64,000 bases of DNA. Source: Warburgia ugandensis. Taxonomy: Eukaryota > Streptophyta > Magnoliopsida > Canellales > Canellaceae. The notes below the pieces were generated by a model. The model searched no databases, had not been told where the DNA came from, and was given only the letters and a program-made list of their open reading frames with translations. A program made the translations under genes and the position numbers. Location of the stretch: positions 61,782,190 to 61,846,189 of the forward strand of contig CP141135.1 in NCBI GenBank assembly GCA_035236585.1. The letters run 5' to 3'. Of the stretch, positions 16,289-28,500 are shown piece after piece (positions within the stretch are counted from its first letter, which is position 1; every line of letters begins with the position of its first letter).

Positions 16289-16849
16289 ATTAAATTGAAA
16301 AGTTAACGATCGAATGATCATTATAACTAATTATCCACATAAGATAATTCTAATCTTGTATTTTATTTTTGCAAATAAGCCAAAGTACATTGGACTGTTC
16401 AGATCAACTTATTTTGATGGGTCCCATGCCACAAATATGGGCAAATCTGGACAATGATGGCAAATCTGGGCAAAGTTTACCAATGATGGCAAATCCCCTT
16501 ATAAAGGAAGGAGGGGTTGGATTAGGGGTCTTTTATTCTTTTTCACTCTTCCTCCTTGAGGAGAGAGGTGGAAGGACTATTCCTCTCCACCTCTCTCTTG
16601 TTCTCCTCTCTTTCCCATCTCTCTTCCTCTTCTTTTCCTCCGCTTCTTCTTCTCCCTTCTTTCCTCTTCCCATTTTCTCATTTTCATTTTTCTTTCTTCT
16701 CCTTTTGAGAGAGAAGAGGTGGAAGGATTGTTCCTCTCCACCTCTCTCTTGCTCTACCTCTCTCACGCACCCCTAGCCTGAACCCCTTTTTCCACTTCTC
16801 CTCTCCAGCACTACTCACAGACCCACCACCTCTCGTCTCGTCCCGTCCC

Positions 16850-16850
<1 letters not shown>

Positions 16851-16923
<73 letters not shown>
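16851..16923. repeat. (CT)n microsatellite, 73 bp
   Basis: A pure TC/CT repeat in the leader of the family II solo LTR. Confidence 0.97.
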
Positions 16924-16925
<2 letters not shown>

Positions 16926-17261
16926 CTAGTTTGAAAAGTCGCACTACCCAATCCGGTGGATTTCTCGCTACTGGACGTCTTGGGGAACGGGTTTTCTTCT
17001 GCGTTCACACTCTCCCTTTCCTCTTTTCCTCTCTTCCCCTTTCTTTTCTCTCGTGCTTTACCCCTCTGCTTCTCTCTATCCATTTCCCTCCTCTTTGCTT
17101 CTCTTTCTCACTCACCCTTCTCTTTATTTTCTCACGCACCCTCTGCTTCCTGCTTCACCTCCATCCTTCACCGCATCATCACAAACTCTCTCTATCTCTT
17201 CTTTTAACCCATCCCCCTAGGCTAAACCATAGGAGGAGACTAGTCACCCACCTTCTTCCAA

Positions 17262-17372
<111 letters not shown>

Positions 17373-18165
17373 TTGCTCAATGCAGAAAGCCCCTCTACTT
17401 GTCACACCCTTCTGCTCTCCTCTCTTTCTATGCTCCCTCATCACTAGCTAGCATCTACTTCCCTTCTCTCCATAACCGGCTGAAAATCCTAGCACTGGCC
17501 GGTGAATCCTCGCTTGTCCCATAGGAAGAAAACCCATATCGGGTTTTCTACCATCTCTTTCCCTCTCCTATTCTTCTCTAGCCAGTTTCTCCCCTCCTCT
17601 TCGAGTTGCACGATCCCGGGGAAGAAAACCCATTCTAGGTTTTCTCCCAGGTTTTCCTCTCTAGCGGTTTTCCCTTCTTCTCCTTTCTCTCCTCCTTCCT
17701 CCTCCCTTCTTCCCCTTCTCTTCCAGTTTTCTCCCATCGTTTTCTTGGTTTTTCGTTTAAAACCAAAACCCCAGAAAAATCACATTTCTGCCCCTAGCAA
17801 ATATGAGGAATTCCATCTAGGTCTTCATTTTAATTCCATCTGTGTCCCTGTGCTATTCTGGTTCTGTTTAATCCTTATTCTGACTATCCAAGGACAGGCT
17901 TATCTATGACAGCTTAATTAGTTTATTTTTTGTTTTTTTAGAATAAATAAGTCTGTACATTCCAGCAATTAAATAAATCTGAAATTTTCTTTTATTGTTA
18001 GTTTATTTCTGTTATTTTTATTTTTATTAATTGAATTTTATATAAACTCCAATATTTAAGTCGAGTCCCTGTGGAAATTGACCCGGACTTGCACTAGCTA
18101 GACTACAACAGCCGTGCACTTGCGAAAAACACTCAACAATAGTTCACTTCATCTCAAGCATCATT

Positions 18166-18332
18166 AAAGGGCAACCTGGGTGCTCCTGCATATGCGGGGT
18201 TAGGGGAAGGGGTAGACAACAAGGGTTAATAGTAAGTAGCCTTACCTTGCATTTTGCAAGAGGGTGTTTCCACACCCTAAACCTGTGACCTTAAGGTCAC
18301 ACAATGATAACTCTATCATTGCACCAAGAAAA
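18166..18332 (-). mobile_element. Au-type SINE, near full length
   Basis: Read on the minus strand it begins with a tRNA-like head (ttggtgcaatgatagagtta = A box region; ggtcacaggtttagg = degraded B box), continues gaaacaccctcttgcaaaat, then the conserved body (ccgcatatgcaggagc in inverse) and ends with ggttgcccttt. This order and the phrases match the widespread angiosperm Au SINE from memory. It is moderately diverged. Confidence 0.75.
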
Positions 18333-18718
18333 GTATTTTGTTAACTAGAAGATGAGGACAAGAAACTTAAAAGTCCAAACTAGACCACTACAAGTGTATT
18401 TTAAAACACTTAACGTAGAAGAAGAAGAAGGAAAACTATATACAAAATGTAATGATCTTTTCTTATTGTTTAAAATGAAGGGTCAATAGAATTAATGTTG
18501 ATATGATAAGTTGAGATAAATTTGATCATCAAATGTTGATATATTTATCTTATTTATAGTCTAGCTATTGACATCAATTTCAAGTTGACACAATGATCTT
18601 AATAGTAATAATTGTCTTTTCGATGATCTAGCATCCAACTTATTGTTTTAGATTGAACTAGACATTGATTTTTCAGCCTTAGGGCAACCTACAACAATCT
18701 AATGACTAATGACAACAT

Positions 18719-18803
18719 TGTTAGAAAATGTATTTAAGTTAAAAGCATATTTGAATTTTTCCATATAATTGTGTCTCTATTATTTTCTTTTGGCTATTAT
18801 AAG
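18719..18803 (+). repeat. Remnant of a copia 5' LTR
   Basis: TGTTAGAAAATG...cttttggctattata matches the first 85-110 bases of the 3' LTR at 20928 (tgttagaag...cttttggctattata). Beyond this, similarity stops, so the 5' LTR is truncated or replaced. Confidence 0.5.
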
Positions 18804-18991
18804 TGTCAAGATGTGGGTAAAAGTGAATATAGTCTATTTTATGTTTGAGTATGTGATGGTTGAAGTTTTTAGTTTAATAAATTCATTTCACCATTTCATT
18901 ATAACATTTATCCTCTTTATGATTAATCATAAGTTAATTCTAGGCTAAGACAGTTTGGAGATGAAAGCGTGAGGTATGCAATAAAGTAAAT

Positions 18992-19094
<103 letters not shown>

Positions 19095-19779
19095 TCCTTG
19101 AGTTTAAATAGTGATATCCTTAATATGATAGGTATACAAACTCAAGACGAAAAGAACTACTTGAAATATATGTGTTTCACATAAGGATGAAGCTATAGCT
19201 CACTTTAAAGTTTCAAAATTAAAATTGAGAATGTTTATAAAATGATTGATTAAAACATTGAGGTCTAAGGAGGTAATTCCATATAATTTTATGAAAATGA
19301 GGAGATCACACCTTAGTTATTAGGACGTATAAGGGTGCCTAGCATATGTGATGTTGTTGAGACAGAGAATTCAAAGTGTGATGCTAGAGAATTGATCGTC
19401 TTTCACTGGTTATTATATGACTAGCAATGCCTATAAATTCTTAAACTTAAAAACTCATCCATAAGCAATTTTAGAAGTTATAAATGTCAATTTTTTCTTT
19501 AAAACTGGTATAAGTAAGATTGATATTTCTTCTTCCAATAAAAGGAAGAATTCTCTGAAGTAGATGGAAGTAACTACAATAAGGAGATAAAAGCAAGAAA
19601 AGAAAAGGACTTTGGTCCAAAGTTTAGGATACAACTAATAAAAAATAATATTGCTCGATGGAAAGAATCTACAGAAGAGGATATATGCTCAATAATGTAT
19701 AACAATATAATGGTTGTAGGTGTATCTTTGGGGAAAAGGTAAAGGCAAGGGTGACACTATAATTACTTCGACTCGTACT

Positions 19780-20890
19780 CCAATCACAAGGATTTCTACT
19801 ATACTTTCCAATTATCATTGCGTCCATTCACAACTTACTAATACATCAAATGGATGTAAAGACAACTTTTATGAATGAAAACATAAAACAAGACATTTAT
19901 ATAGATCAGTGGAGAACTGTGTTTTGCTAGAAAGTCTACAAGCTCATCAAGTCATTGTACGAGTTGAAGAAAGCTCTAAACTGTGTGGTGACCATTGAGA
20001 GAGCTATTAGTATTTGGTAGATACATCCCTAATGGTGGAATTATTTGAACAACAAGAGAAATGAAAACAAGAGAAATGATCACACATCTCTATGTGGATG
20101 ACATGTTGATCTACGAGATGAATTTACAAAGTGTCAATCAATACAATGTAATTTCAATCATCTAACTTTGACATGAAAAACATGGGTGAAGGTGATGTGT
20201 TTTTGGAAATCAAGATCATCAAAAAGTCATATTAAGAAAGTTAATCAATACAATAATTTACTATCATCATGTCCAATCAAATGTTAAGTTCAAGGGAGCT
20301 AGTTGCCCACTTAAGGACTAACGTACTTAGTAGTCTAATGTGTGCAATATTGCATATTAAGACAAGATATTGCTTAAGGGGTTAGAAGCTAAATAAGCAT
20401 AAAAGCAAACCAAGCAATGAGCACTAGAAAGCTTTCAATTTTATTGCCCATTTCTATGATGAATGTAGTCAAGTATAGTTGTAAGGTTGATATTTATATC
20501 TTAATGAGTCTATAGATCATCATATTAGTGTACATAAGAACACTATTGATAGATTCCCTATTCTGAGTGTGGAAGTGAGGTTGCATCCTATGAGATTAAT
20601 GGTTGGTCTGTGGAGCACTCGATGAAATACGAGATTATATGCATTCATCATAAAGGCATAGAGCTTGAAGTACACCTATCTCCATAAATGGAAGTTTAGC
20701 TTTTATAGTTCTAGCTTATCGTGAAGGGCAATGGTTCAACATTTTGTTCACTATGTTGTGGATTGCTATGTGAAGAAAGATATTTTGAATGAGTGTACAA
20801 CTATTCATTGAATTGTATAGACTAGAGGAAGTACAATTGCAAAAGACACTACCTTCTATGCATGGATCTTGCTGAATGCTTAATTTTTGT
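19780..20890 (+). pseudogene. Degraded Ty1/copia reverse transcriptase region
   Basis: Plus-strand frames interrupted by stops and shifts carry copia RT signatures in order: HQMDVKTTFMNENIKQDIYI (about 19846-19905; consensus MDVKTAFLNG), KVYKLIKSLYELKKAL (about 19935-19982), LYVDDMLI (about 20089-20112; the YVDD catalytic box is intact) and SNFDMKNMGEGDVFLEIKI (about 20164-20217). The RNase H part further on is barely legible. There are many stops, so it is not functional. Confidence 0.8.
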
Positions 20891-20910
20891 TTATTTTATT
20901 TTTTTAATTA

Positions 20911-20926
20911 AAAACAAGTGGGGGGA
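20911..20926 (+). other. Copia polypurine tract
   Basis: The sequence aaaacaagtgggggga immediately precedes the 3' LTR start (t, then TGTTAG at 20928), the expected primer for plus-strand DNA synthesis in copia elements. Confidence 0.7.
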
Positions 20927-20927
20927 T

Positions 20928-21909
20928 TGTTAGAAGTTGTTTTTTAGTTGAAAGCATATTCAGATTTTTTTCATTGTATCTCTATTTATCTTGGCTTTAT
21001 TTTCTTTTGGCTATTATAGATAGCATAATGAATGACTTTGGAGTAAACATGTTATATATTTTACTACATAACTCTGTTAAAGATTTAAATTTAATTTATT
21101 TATTTTGTATTTTTATTAATACATAAATTTTAATTTTTTAAAATATTTTTAACCTTGTGTAACATTTTTTTTTATCTTTATGAGGCTAAACCCTTAACAC
21201 CTACATATAGAGAGGCATGGGGAGCTCATTTTTCATTGTATCTCTATTTATCTTGGCTTTATTTTCTTTTGGCTATTATAGATAGCATAATGAATGACTT
21301 TGGAGTAAACATGTTATATATTTTACTACATAACTCTGTTAAAGATTTAAATTTAATTTATTTATTTTGTATTTTTATTAATACATAAATTTTAATTTTT
21401 TAAAATATTTTTAACCTTGTGTAACATTTTTTTTTATCTTTATGAGGCTAAACCCTTAACACCTACATATAGAGAGGCATGGGGAGCTCATTTTTCAACA
21501 AACATGATATTTGAGAAAAAGTTCTACTAGAGTTTCCATATGTCAAGACTTTCTTCTCTCTAGGATTTTTGAAGCCAAAGACTTTTGGAGCTCTATCTTC
21601 TTTACCAGTTTCAATCAAGTTCTTTGAGACCTAGATTGTTTCAAGTTTATTAGTCTTTACAAACTAATACTTGTGGTTTTCATATTATAATAACCCTTTG
21701 GGACTTTAAATTTTGATGATGAGTTTCTATACTCTTTGAAACTCAATACTTGTGTTTTCCAAATCACAATACTTCCTAGGACTTGAGATCTGAAAATGTT
21801 TATCTCTGCTGAAGATTTATTGCACTTGTGGAAATTTCAATAGACAATTTTCTAATTTTTAAAAAGAATTCATAAATTGGAGGCTATAAGTACTGGCCTT
21901 AATCTAACA
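20928..21909 (+). mobile_element. Copia 3' LTR with an internal duplication
   Basis: It starts TGTTAGA at 20928, right after the polypurine tract, and ends TCTAACA at 21909, forming a terminal inverted repeat. Length is 982 bases, of which 262 come from an exact tandem duplication. No matching TSD was found between 18714-18718 and 21910-21914, consistent with a damaged 5' end. Confidence 0.6.
20971..21497. repeat. Exact tandem duplication, 262 bp x 2
   Basis: Copy 1 starts at 20971 (tcattgtatctctatttatc) and copy 2 at 21233. I see no difference over the whole unit. The boundaries fall within the copia 3' LTR. Confidence 0.9.
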
Positions 21910-22397
21910 GTGCAAAATCAATGAAGGCAAAGAGATGTCTAGATTAATCAAATCCTAGAGATAAATCTATTAAGTGATTGTTTTGATATTAGATGAGCGG
22001 CTGTACTATGATCATTCAGGAAACTATCTAATTTCAAAGCCCCCTTACTAATGATGGCTACACAGAAGAAATTTTGCTACATAATTTGCTAGGCTTTGAA
22101 TATCTTCAAGAAGTTGCATTTGCATCTTGCCTCTAAGCTAGGTTCAAAGAATTCAATTTGTAGAAGTTAAAATATTTTCTCACATACATTATACCAAAAA
22201 TTATATTACTAGCTAGGAGTTTAAAAGTTGTTATAAGAGTGAACATTTTGCCATTTGGTGAATGATATCCAACCAATGCCATCGAAATGTGGCTGCTATA
22301 GTCTCAGATATATTATGGATGCTTTGGCCCTATAATGTTCAAGCCAAGTAAAGCTCAGCCTAGATGGTGCCCCCGCATCCAGAGTTGAGTGTCCCAA

Positions 22398-24560
22398 CAC
22401 TAGTGATTCTTTGTTACCTCAACTGTGTGGCGCCTATGCCAAGTCCTCATCCTAGGCCTCGAACCAGCCTAACCCCAGCTCCTAGCCTTGTCCCCTAAGT
22501 AGTTAGGACAACTTAGGTACACCAAATGCACACAAGGATAACTTTAAGGAATATTCGTTCTCATTCCATTTTGAAGTCTGATTGCAAAGGAGCTCACCCT
22601 ATACGTAGAGCTCCACCCCCTTAATGGACAGTCTAGATTATTATATGTGTCATGCAAAGAACGTTTCAGATCATCTTCTGAAATACTCTATACTCTCCTA
22701 CCTAGCATAGATTCTTCCTGGGACTAATCTAGAATCCTACTACACTCTTCCAGGGCATTCCTGAATTATTTCAGATACATAATACTGCACACCCTTTTCA
22801 GAATACAGCCCTTACGGAATTAGGCCATGCACAATGGTCCTTGCTATGCATACCTCGCTCCTTCGGCTAACCTCTAAAGTCTTCACCAAAATAGGGTTAA
22901 GTCTCTTAGGCCAAGTCCATGATCCATACTCGAAGAAGGCGAGCCCAAAAATGTTAAGTCTGTGACATCCTCACCCAGTTGCCCTCGTCGACACACCATC
23001 CAGTGTGGTGAACCATATTGCATGTCACAATCTAAAACATCATGTGCCCTCCATGCTCTATGCACTCCTGTGCACACCATAATTTAAACCATGTGGCATA
23101 CCCATGCACCTCTGCAGCTACCATAAGCCATCATGCCTCCTACGTGTCCTTGTGCCTCTGCCTCTACCATAAGCCAAAGCATGCCAAGTGTGTCCCCTAC
23201 GCATCCTGTGCACAACATGACAAGTGCTTCCCTAGCATACCAAGACTTGAGAGATACCTTCCATCCCTCGAGCCTACTCATCACTCCAGATCTACAGCCC
23301 CTTGGTCTTCATCCGATGTCGTCTCTCCAGCACACCTCTTGTTCCCCCTTCCGATGCATCTTCAGTCCCTCCGCACAAAGGTTCTCAACTGCCAGACCTC
23401 CAATCCCCCGAGTAATCTTCACCCCAAGGTTATCACCCAAGCCACCCCTAAATGTGAGTTGACAGACATCTTGACCCCTGTCAAGTCCCCACATTTCTGC
23501 GATCCTCCACGCAATAGAGTAATGTCTTCTCAACTCACCAACTCATGACCATGTCAATCCAAGCCCCTCATGACACCCCATATGCCTTGCTTTCTCCACC
23601 CACTTATATAGCTAAGGACTCCCACAATTTTTCATCTCCATGGTAAGCTCCATCTTGCCCAATCACAACTCCATGTTACCTATCCCACAGGCACCAAGGC
23701 AAGCACCAACTTGCACACTCATGAATCAAAGGTGTATCTGTCCCAACAAACACTAGGCAAGCACCAACTTGCCCAGGCAATGCCCCAACACCGCCACATC
23801 TGTGTGCCAACATCCCTCGACACCCATGGACCAAACCTTAAAGACTTCAGAACCGCCCCTTGTGGACACTCACCTTAGCCTTGACCAAAGGCTCCCTTCC
23901 ATCCCATACCACAAGTTTGTCCACTCAAGATTACAACACACCACCGTGCTGCCTTGGCCGTCATCCTATGCTGGCCTACTCTAGTCGGCTTTGTGCTAGA
24001 GCAGGTTGCCCTAGTGATTCTCCATACCCTTGAGCTTGGGGTGCCTGTGCCAAACCCTCGTCCTTGCCTGACCCAGCCTAAGCTCCTAGCCTTGTACTTC
24101 AAGTACTCAGGACAACATAAGCACACCAATGAACACAAGGAAAACTTAGAATACTGAATCTCTTATTCTATGCTAAAGTCTTCTGAAAGTCTGATTACAA
24201 ATGAGAAACTCACCCTTATATATAGACCTCCACCTGTTCAATAGACAATACCCATTTTACACGTGTCATATAAAAAACAGTACACGTCATCTTTTTGAAA
24301 TATTATATACTCTCCTACTTAGCTTAGATTCTGCCTAGGACTAATCTAGAATCCTACCACTAAATATAAATAATACTCTACACCCTTTTTTGCATACAAG
24401 CTTTCCAAGATCAGGCGATGCCCCTTGGGTTTTGCTATGCAGACCTCATTCCTTATGCCAACCCCCATAGTCTTGTCTTCACCAAAACGGGACCAAGTCC
24501 CTTAGGCCAAGTCCTTGATCCATGTCAGAGAAAGGGCTAAGAGAGTCCAACATGTCCGTT
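22398..24560. mobile_element. Non-autonomous LTR-type element (direct repeats about 0.55 kb)
   Basis: Two diverged direct repeats, about 22398-22970 and 24010-24560, share a collinear series: ctagtgattct, agctcctagccttgt, aggacaac.taagcacacca, gtctgatt, tatactctcctac, gactaatctagaatcctac, caagtccttgatccat. They flank about 1.04 kb that is C-rich and has no transposon protein. The pattern fits a TRIM/LARD-like LTR pair. The termini are not clear, and a tandem segmental duplication is the alternative. The open frame 23042..23548 (Pro/Ser/His/Cys-rich) has no recognisable domain. Confidence 0.45.
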
Positions 24561-25169
24561 CATGACGTCATGGGCATATTGTTGAGCTTGTTGAGCAAAG
24601 CACAAAGCCCATTGAGGCACAGCCCCAGCACCTAGCTTGACCTTATCTTAACGATGCCAGCTCCGGCAAGGACTAGTTAAGACTAGGCATTAGTGGGGTG
24701 ATGGCAATAGTGTGTTAGATAGTAAGGCCCCACTAAGGCAATGGGAGAGGAACGCAGTGTCAATCAATCCTGCCAAGCAAGTCTGTGGCCAGGAGCTTTA
24801 ACACCCGCCACATTTTGTAGTGTCTAGTCCAACACGTTAGCTGTCCACACACGTAGCTGTTACAATTTCTCAATCACAAATTGCAAAATAAGGGAGAGCA
24901 CTATCAAGACGACAAGGGAGTGATACCATCCCATTTTCATCCACTGAAGATGGTCCCAATTTTCAAGCTAAAAATTATTAAGAAAACATCCAATATCTCT
25001 CAAAAGTAATGAAAGAAAGAAGTCATATCCATTACTAACCAAGTGTATGTGCTCCCACTGGTAGGGACGACGGAACCACATGATGACATGATATTGGAGA
25101 CACTTCTTTTCATGGGTCCGCTTGTAGTAGTACTAGCAAAGGCAGCATAAATTTTCAGATGGGACTTAC

Positions 25170-25381
25170 AAGATCAAGAGGACTAAGGTTATCTGAAATA
25201 AAAATCTGATGACTACGAGCCCATTTGGCCGGACGCTCAATGACAGAACGATAAGGAACTTTGATTGCTTCATCAAAATGCAGCTAGTACAATGCACTGT
25301 TAAACAATTTACCAGGAATAAGAGAGGAGATTTCCGTTTTAATCTCCTTGAATTTACACAGAGTAGAGAACAAAAGACATG
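25170..25381 (-). pseudogene. Unidentified exon-like reading frame downstream of the ILL6-like gene
   Basis: On the minus strand one frame runs from about 25381 to 25170 with a single internal TAG. It includes EISSLIPGKLFNSALY, then after the stop LHFDEAIKVPYRSVIERPAK and WARSHQIFISDNLSPLDL, and ends exactly at a consensus 5' splice donor (CTT, then GTAAGT). The composition (charged, with Trp and Pro) looks like real protein rather than random AT-rich DNA. I do not recognise the family. It may be a degraded exon of a captured or former neighbouring gene. Confidence 0.35.
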
Positions 25382-25543
25382 GCAGTAAAGATCATCATCA
25401 TCATCACAATCTTATCCCAACGTTGCAGTAAAGATCAGCCTTCTATATGCTCTAGCCTCAATAAGTTGATGAAGTGAATTCATTTCCTTGGCCCAAGATA
25501 GTATTTCCTATGTCAATCCGTACACAGATGATCGATGCATATT

Positions 25544-28500
25544 TCACCCATTCTCGTTGAGGTATCTTTCAGCTATTGCAGCATGAACTGCAGCACCAGT
25601 AGGCAGAACGTCTTCGTCGATCATGAAATAAGGAGAATGACCCGAGTGCGTTGAACCTAAGGTCTCATTCCTTACACCTATATAAAAGAAGGCAGCTGGG
25701 ACGACCTCAGAATAGAAAGAGAAGTCTTCCGCTCCCATCATTGGTGGAACCGTCCTGTAGTTCTCAGAACCCACCAAATCACTCGCCACCTTCCTCACAT
25801 GCTCATTCATACGCTCATCATTCACAGTAGGAGGATAAAACCGTTGTTCCTTCTGCAAGAAATCAACTGTGGCTGTGCATCTGTAAACACTAGCTTGCTC
25901 TACAATAACCTGTTCAAGTATCAGAAGTTAGATTACTTCTAGCATAAAGGCCTGTTGGTTTATTCTATAGTAGATCCTTCAACCATGAAATCAAAGCTGG
26001 TGCAGTACTGAAAGAAATAATGACAAAAGCTCAAAGCTTTATCCCATTACAGACCTCCTCAATTCGCTGCCGAACTTGGTAAAAACTTGAATTGGAGAAA
26101 GCCCTGAAGGTGCCACCAAGAATGACAGATTCAGGAATCTGATCGAGCTTATCTCCTCCACTGAACGATGCCACAGAGACAACCTGAGAAGATTGTATCA
26201 CATATTAATATAACCGGTAATGATAAACACAAGAAGTTTGGCTGGAACGATCAGATGAACACATTTCTAATAGAGATTGAAAAAAAGGGGCAGCCCCGGT
26301 GCACGAAGCTCCCACCTATGTGGGGTCCGGGGAAGGGGCGGACCACAAGGGCCTATAGTAGGGATGTCACTTACTGCCTCTCCAATGCAGTGCCTACTTG
26401 TGGAGGTGTCTAGAAAGGGTATTTGGCTTACTCCTGCCAGTATCAGGAGGACCAGGTGCAAGCACGAGCAGTGCTAATGCATCCCTTATGGCTGGTGTCT
26501 GCTCATGTTTAGGATGACCAGCACTTGAACCAGACCAATGGGGGCAAGAATGCAGACTAAAGAGCATCTCTTTGTCATTATGCTTTTAGAATGATTGACT
26601 CAGCTTTATCATGACAATACATTTAGGATGTTGCTTAGTTTCTTGACAGCAAGGTTCAAACACTACATGGATCATACTTTCAAATTCCACGTCATGAGTA
26701 GCAACCATTTAGCTATCTATGGAAAGGCTTATACGTTGAACAACAGAACATGAAAACATGAAATGTATTCATATTCTAAACTCAAGTTCTATCAACAGAT
26801 TTTTTCTTCCTTTGAAATAGCAGGTTCAGTTGAGCAGAGGCCTTCCATCGTAATGGTGCATGAGGGAGCCCCTAGTGTCCTCAGTCACAGATTCAAGGTG
26901 GCTCATGGGTGCAAATTTGAACATTTAGGAAGAAAAACAAAAAGCAAATTCTGTCAACAGAATGACCATGGTTTTTTTCTCATTTGGCCATGAGAAAGTT
27001 TCATTTTCAGTGAGAGATGTTATTTAGTAATAGAAAACAAAGTGATTTCCCATGTAGGCAGAAATGGACCCTCATGTATTAGTATTTACCCTACCTCCTC
27101 CAGGCCGAATATAAAGGTGTTCGCCTCATACCTTTTGTAACAAATGAGAAACACTAGCAATAGAGAAGATCTCCACTAATGCAATGAAAAGAAAAAAATC
27201 TTAAGAAGCACCTGTGAATCCAATGGATTTGCTTCACGAGACACAATATTCTGTAAACTTATTACTGTAGCAGAAGCAGCCAAAACAGGATCAACTGAAT
27301 GGTGTGGATTCCCAGCATAGCCCTCTTTTCCACTTATCACTGCTTTAAAGAAGCCACATCCAGCAAGCAAAGGACCAGGCCTAGAGCCAATGACTGAAGT
27401 AGGATGTTCATGAGATACATGGGTAGCAAATATGGCCTCAACGTTCTCCAGGGCACCATCTTCTATCATTCGCTTGGCACCTATTCCTGCTTCCTCTGCT
27501 GGCTGAAAGAGCAACACAACAGTTCCCTAACACAATAACCAATGAACATTAGAAACAAGCAACTTACACCATAAGACTACTTGTTAGAACTAGAAGAGTT
27601 GTGAAGCCTCTGAATGCAAATTCCAAGCCAAACCTAATTTGTAGCAAAATTACATGCTTTACTGCTGATACAACTGAAAAGAGGCTAAAATATGATGAAA
27701 TTGTTATTTATTACAAAACATATCATCTTATGACTGAATAAGGAAGAAAGAGATACACAGGTGAAAGGAGGTCTATAACCACATTGGAGTAGAGGTTTCA
27801 AGGTATCACGTATTCCAAGGTGCTAGTCTGGCATTCCTGTTCTGGGAAACCAAATACATAGCAATAACATGATTAAGGAAAAGGAGTAATAAAGAACCTG
27901 TGTGGCAAGCTGTGAGCACTAAAAAACATTGAAAATGTTGAAACAAGGCATATTCCAAATATGAGTTATCTAACTTTTCCCTAGAATGGTTTTCAGCAAT
28001 ACCACATAATATTTTCAGAATGTTCTGATTCTTTATCAGAAAGTAGCTGCACTATGAGAGCCCTTATCACAAAAAGAAAAACTACTTGAAACCAGTCCAC
28101 AAGAAATAGCATGTCACTTTAGACCCCATCTGCCATGGTATAAAGAATTTATGTGTTTAAGTCAAAAGGTGCACGAAGGACAGTTTGTTTGAATACCTCT
28201 AATAGTTTATGCCATTACTTTTATAATACCCACAAGCAAGACAATAAGATAGCTTCCATCACTATGCATCATTCCCTCTAACATCCCTGATGCATTTGTT
28301 GGGACAGTTCTGATCACCAAAACCAGAACCTCACTATTCAAACCTTGGTACTCTATATGGGGTCACTGTCTATCATATCAAATTTAGAGCTCACACTGTC
28401 CACCTGACCAGACAGCTAGAGTATATGACCTAGTGTCCCTTCACTTCAAGTTGGTCTTGAAAGGGTTGATCATCATTGAACTAGATTGATGTAACTGCTG

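Noticed and set aside
23042-23548. 168-residue Cys/His/Pro/Ser-rich frame
   Set aside because: It lies between the paired repeats at 22.4-24.5 kb, overlaps open frames on both strands and has no recognisable domain; C-rich composition explains the openness.
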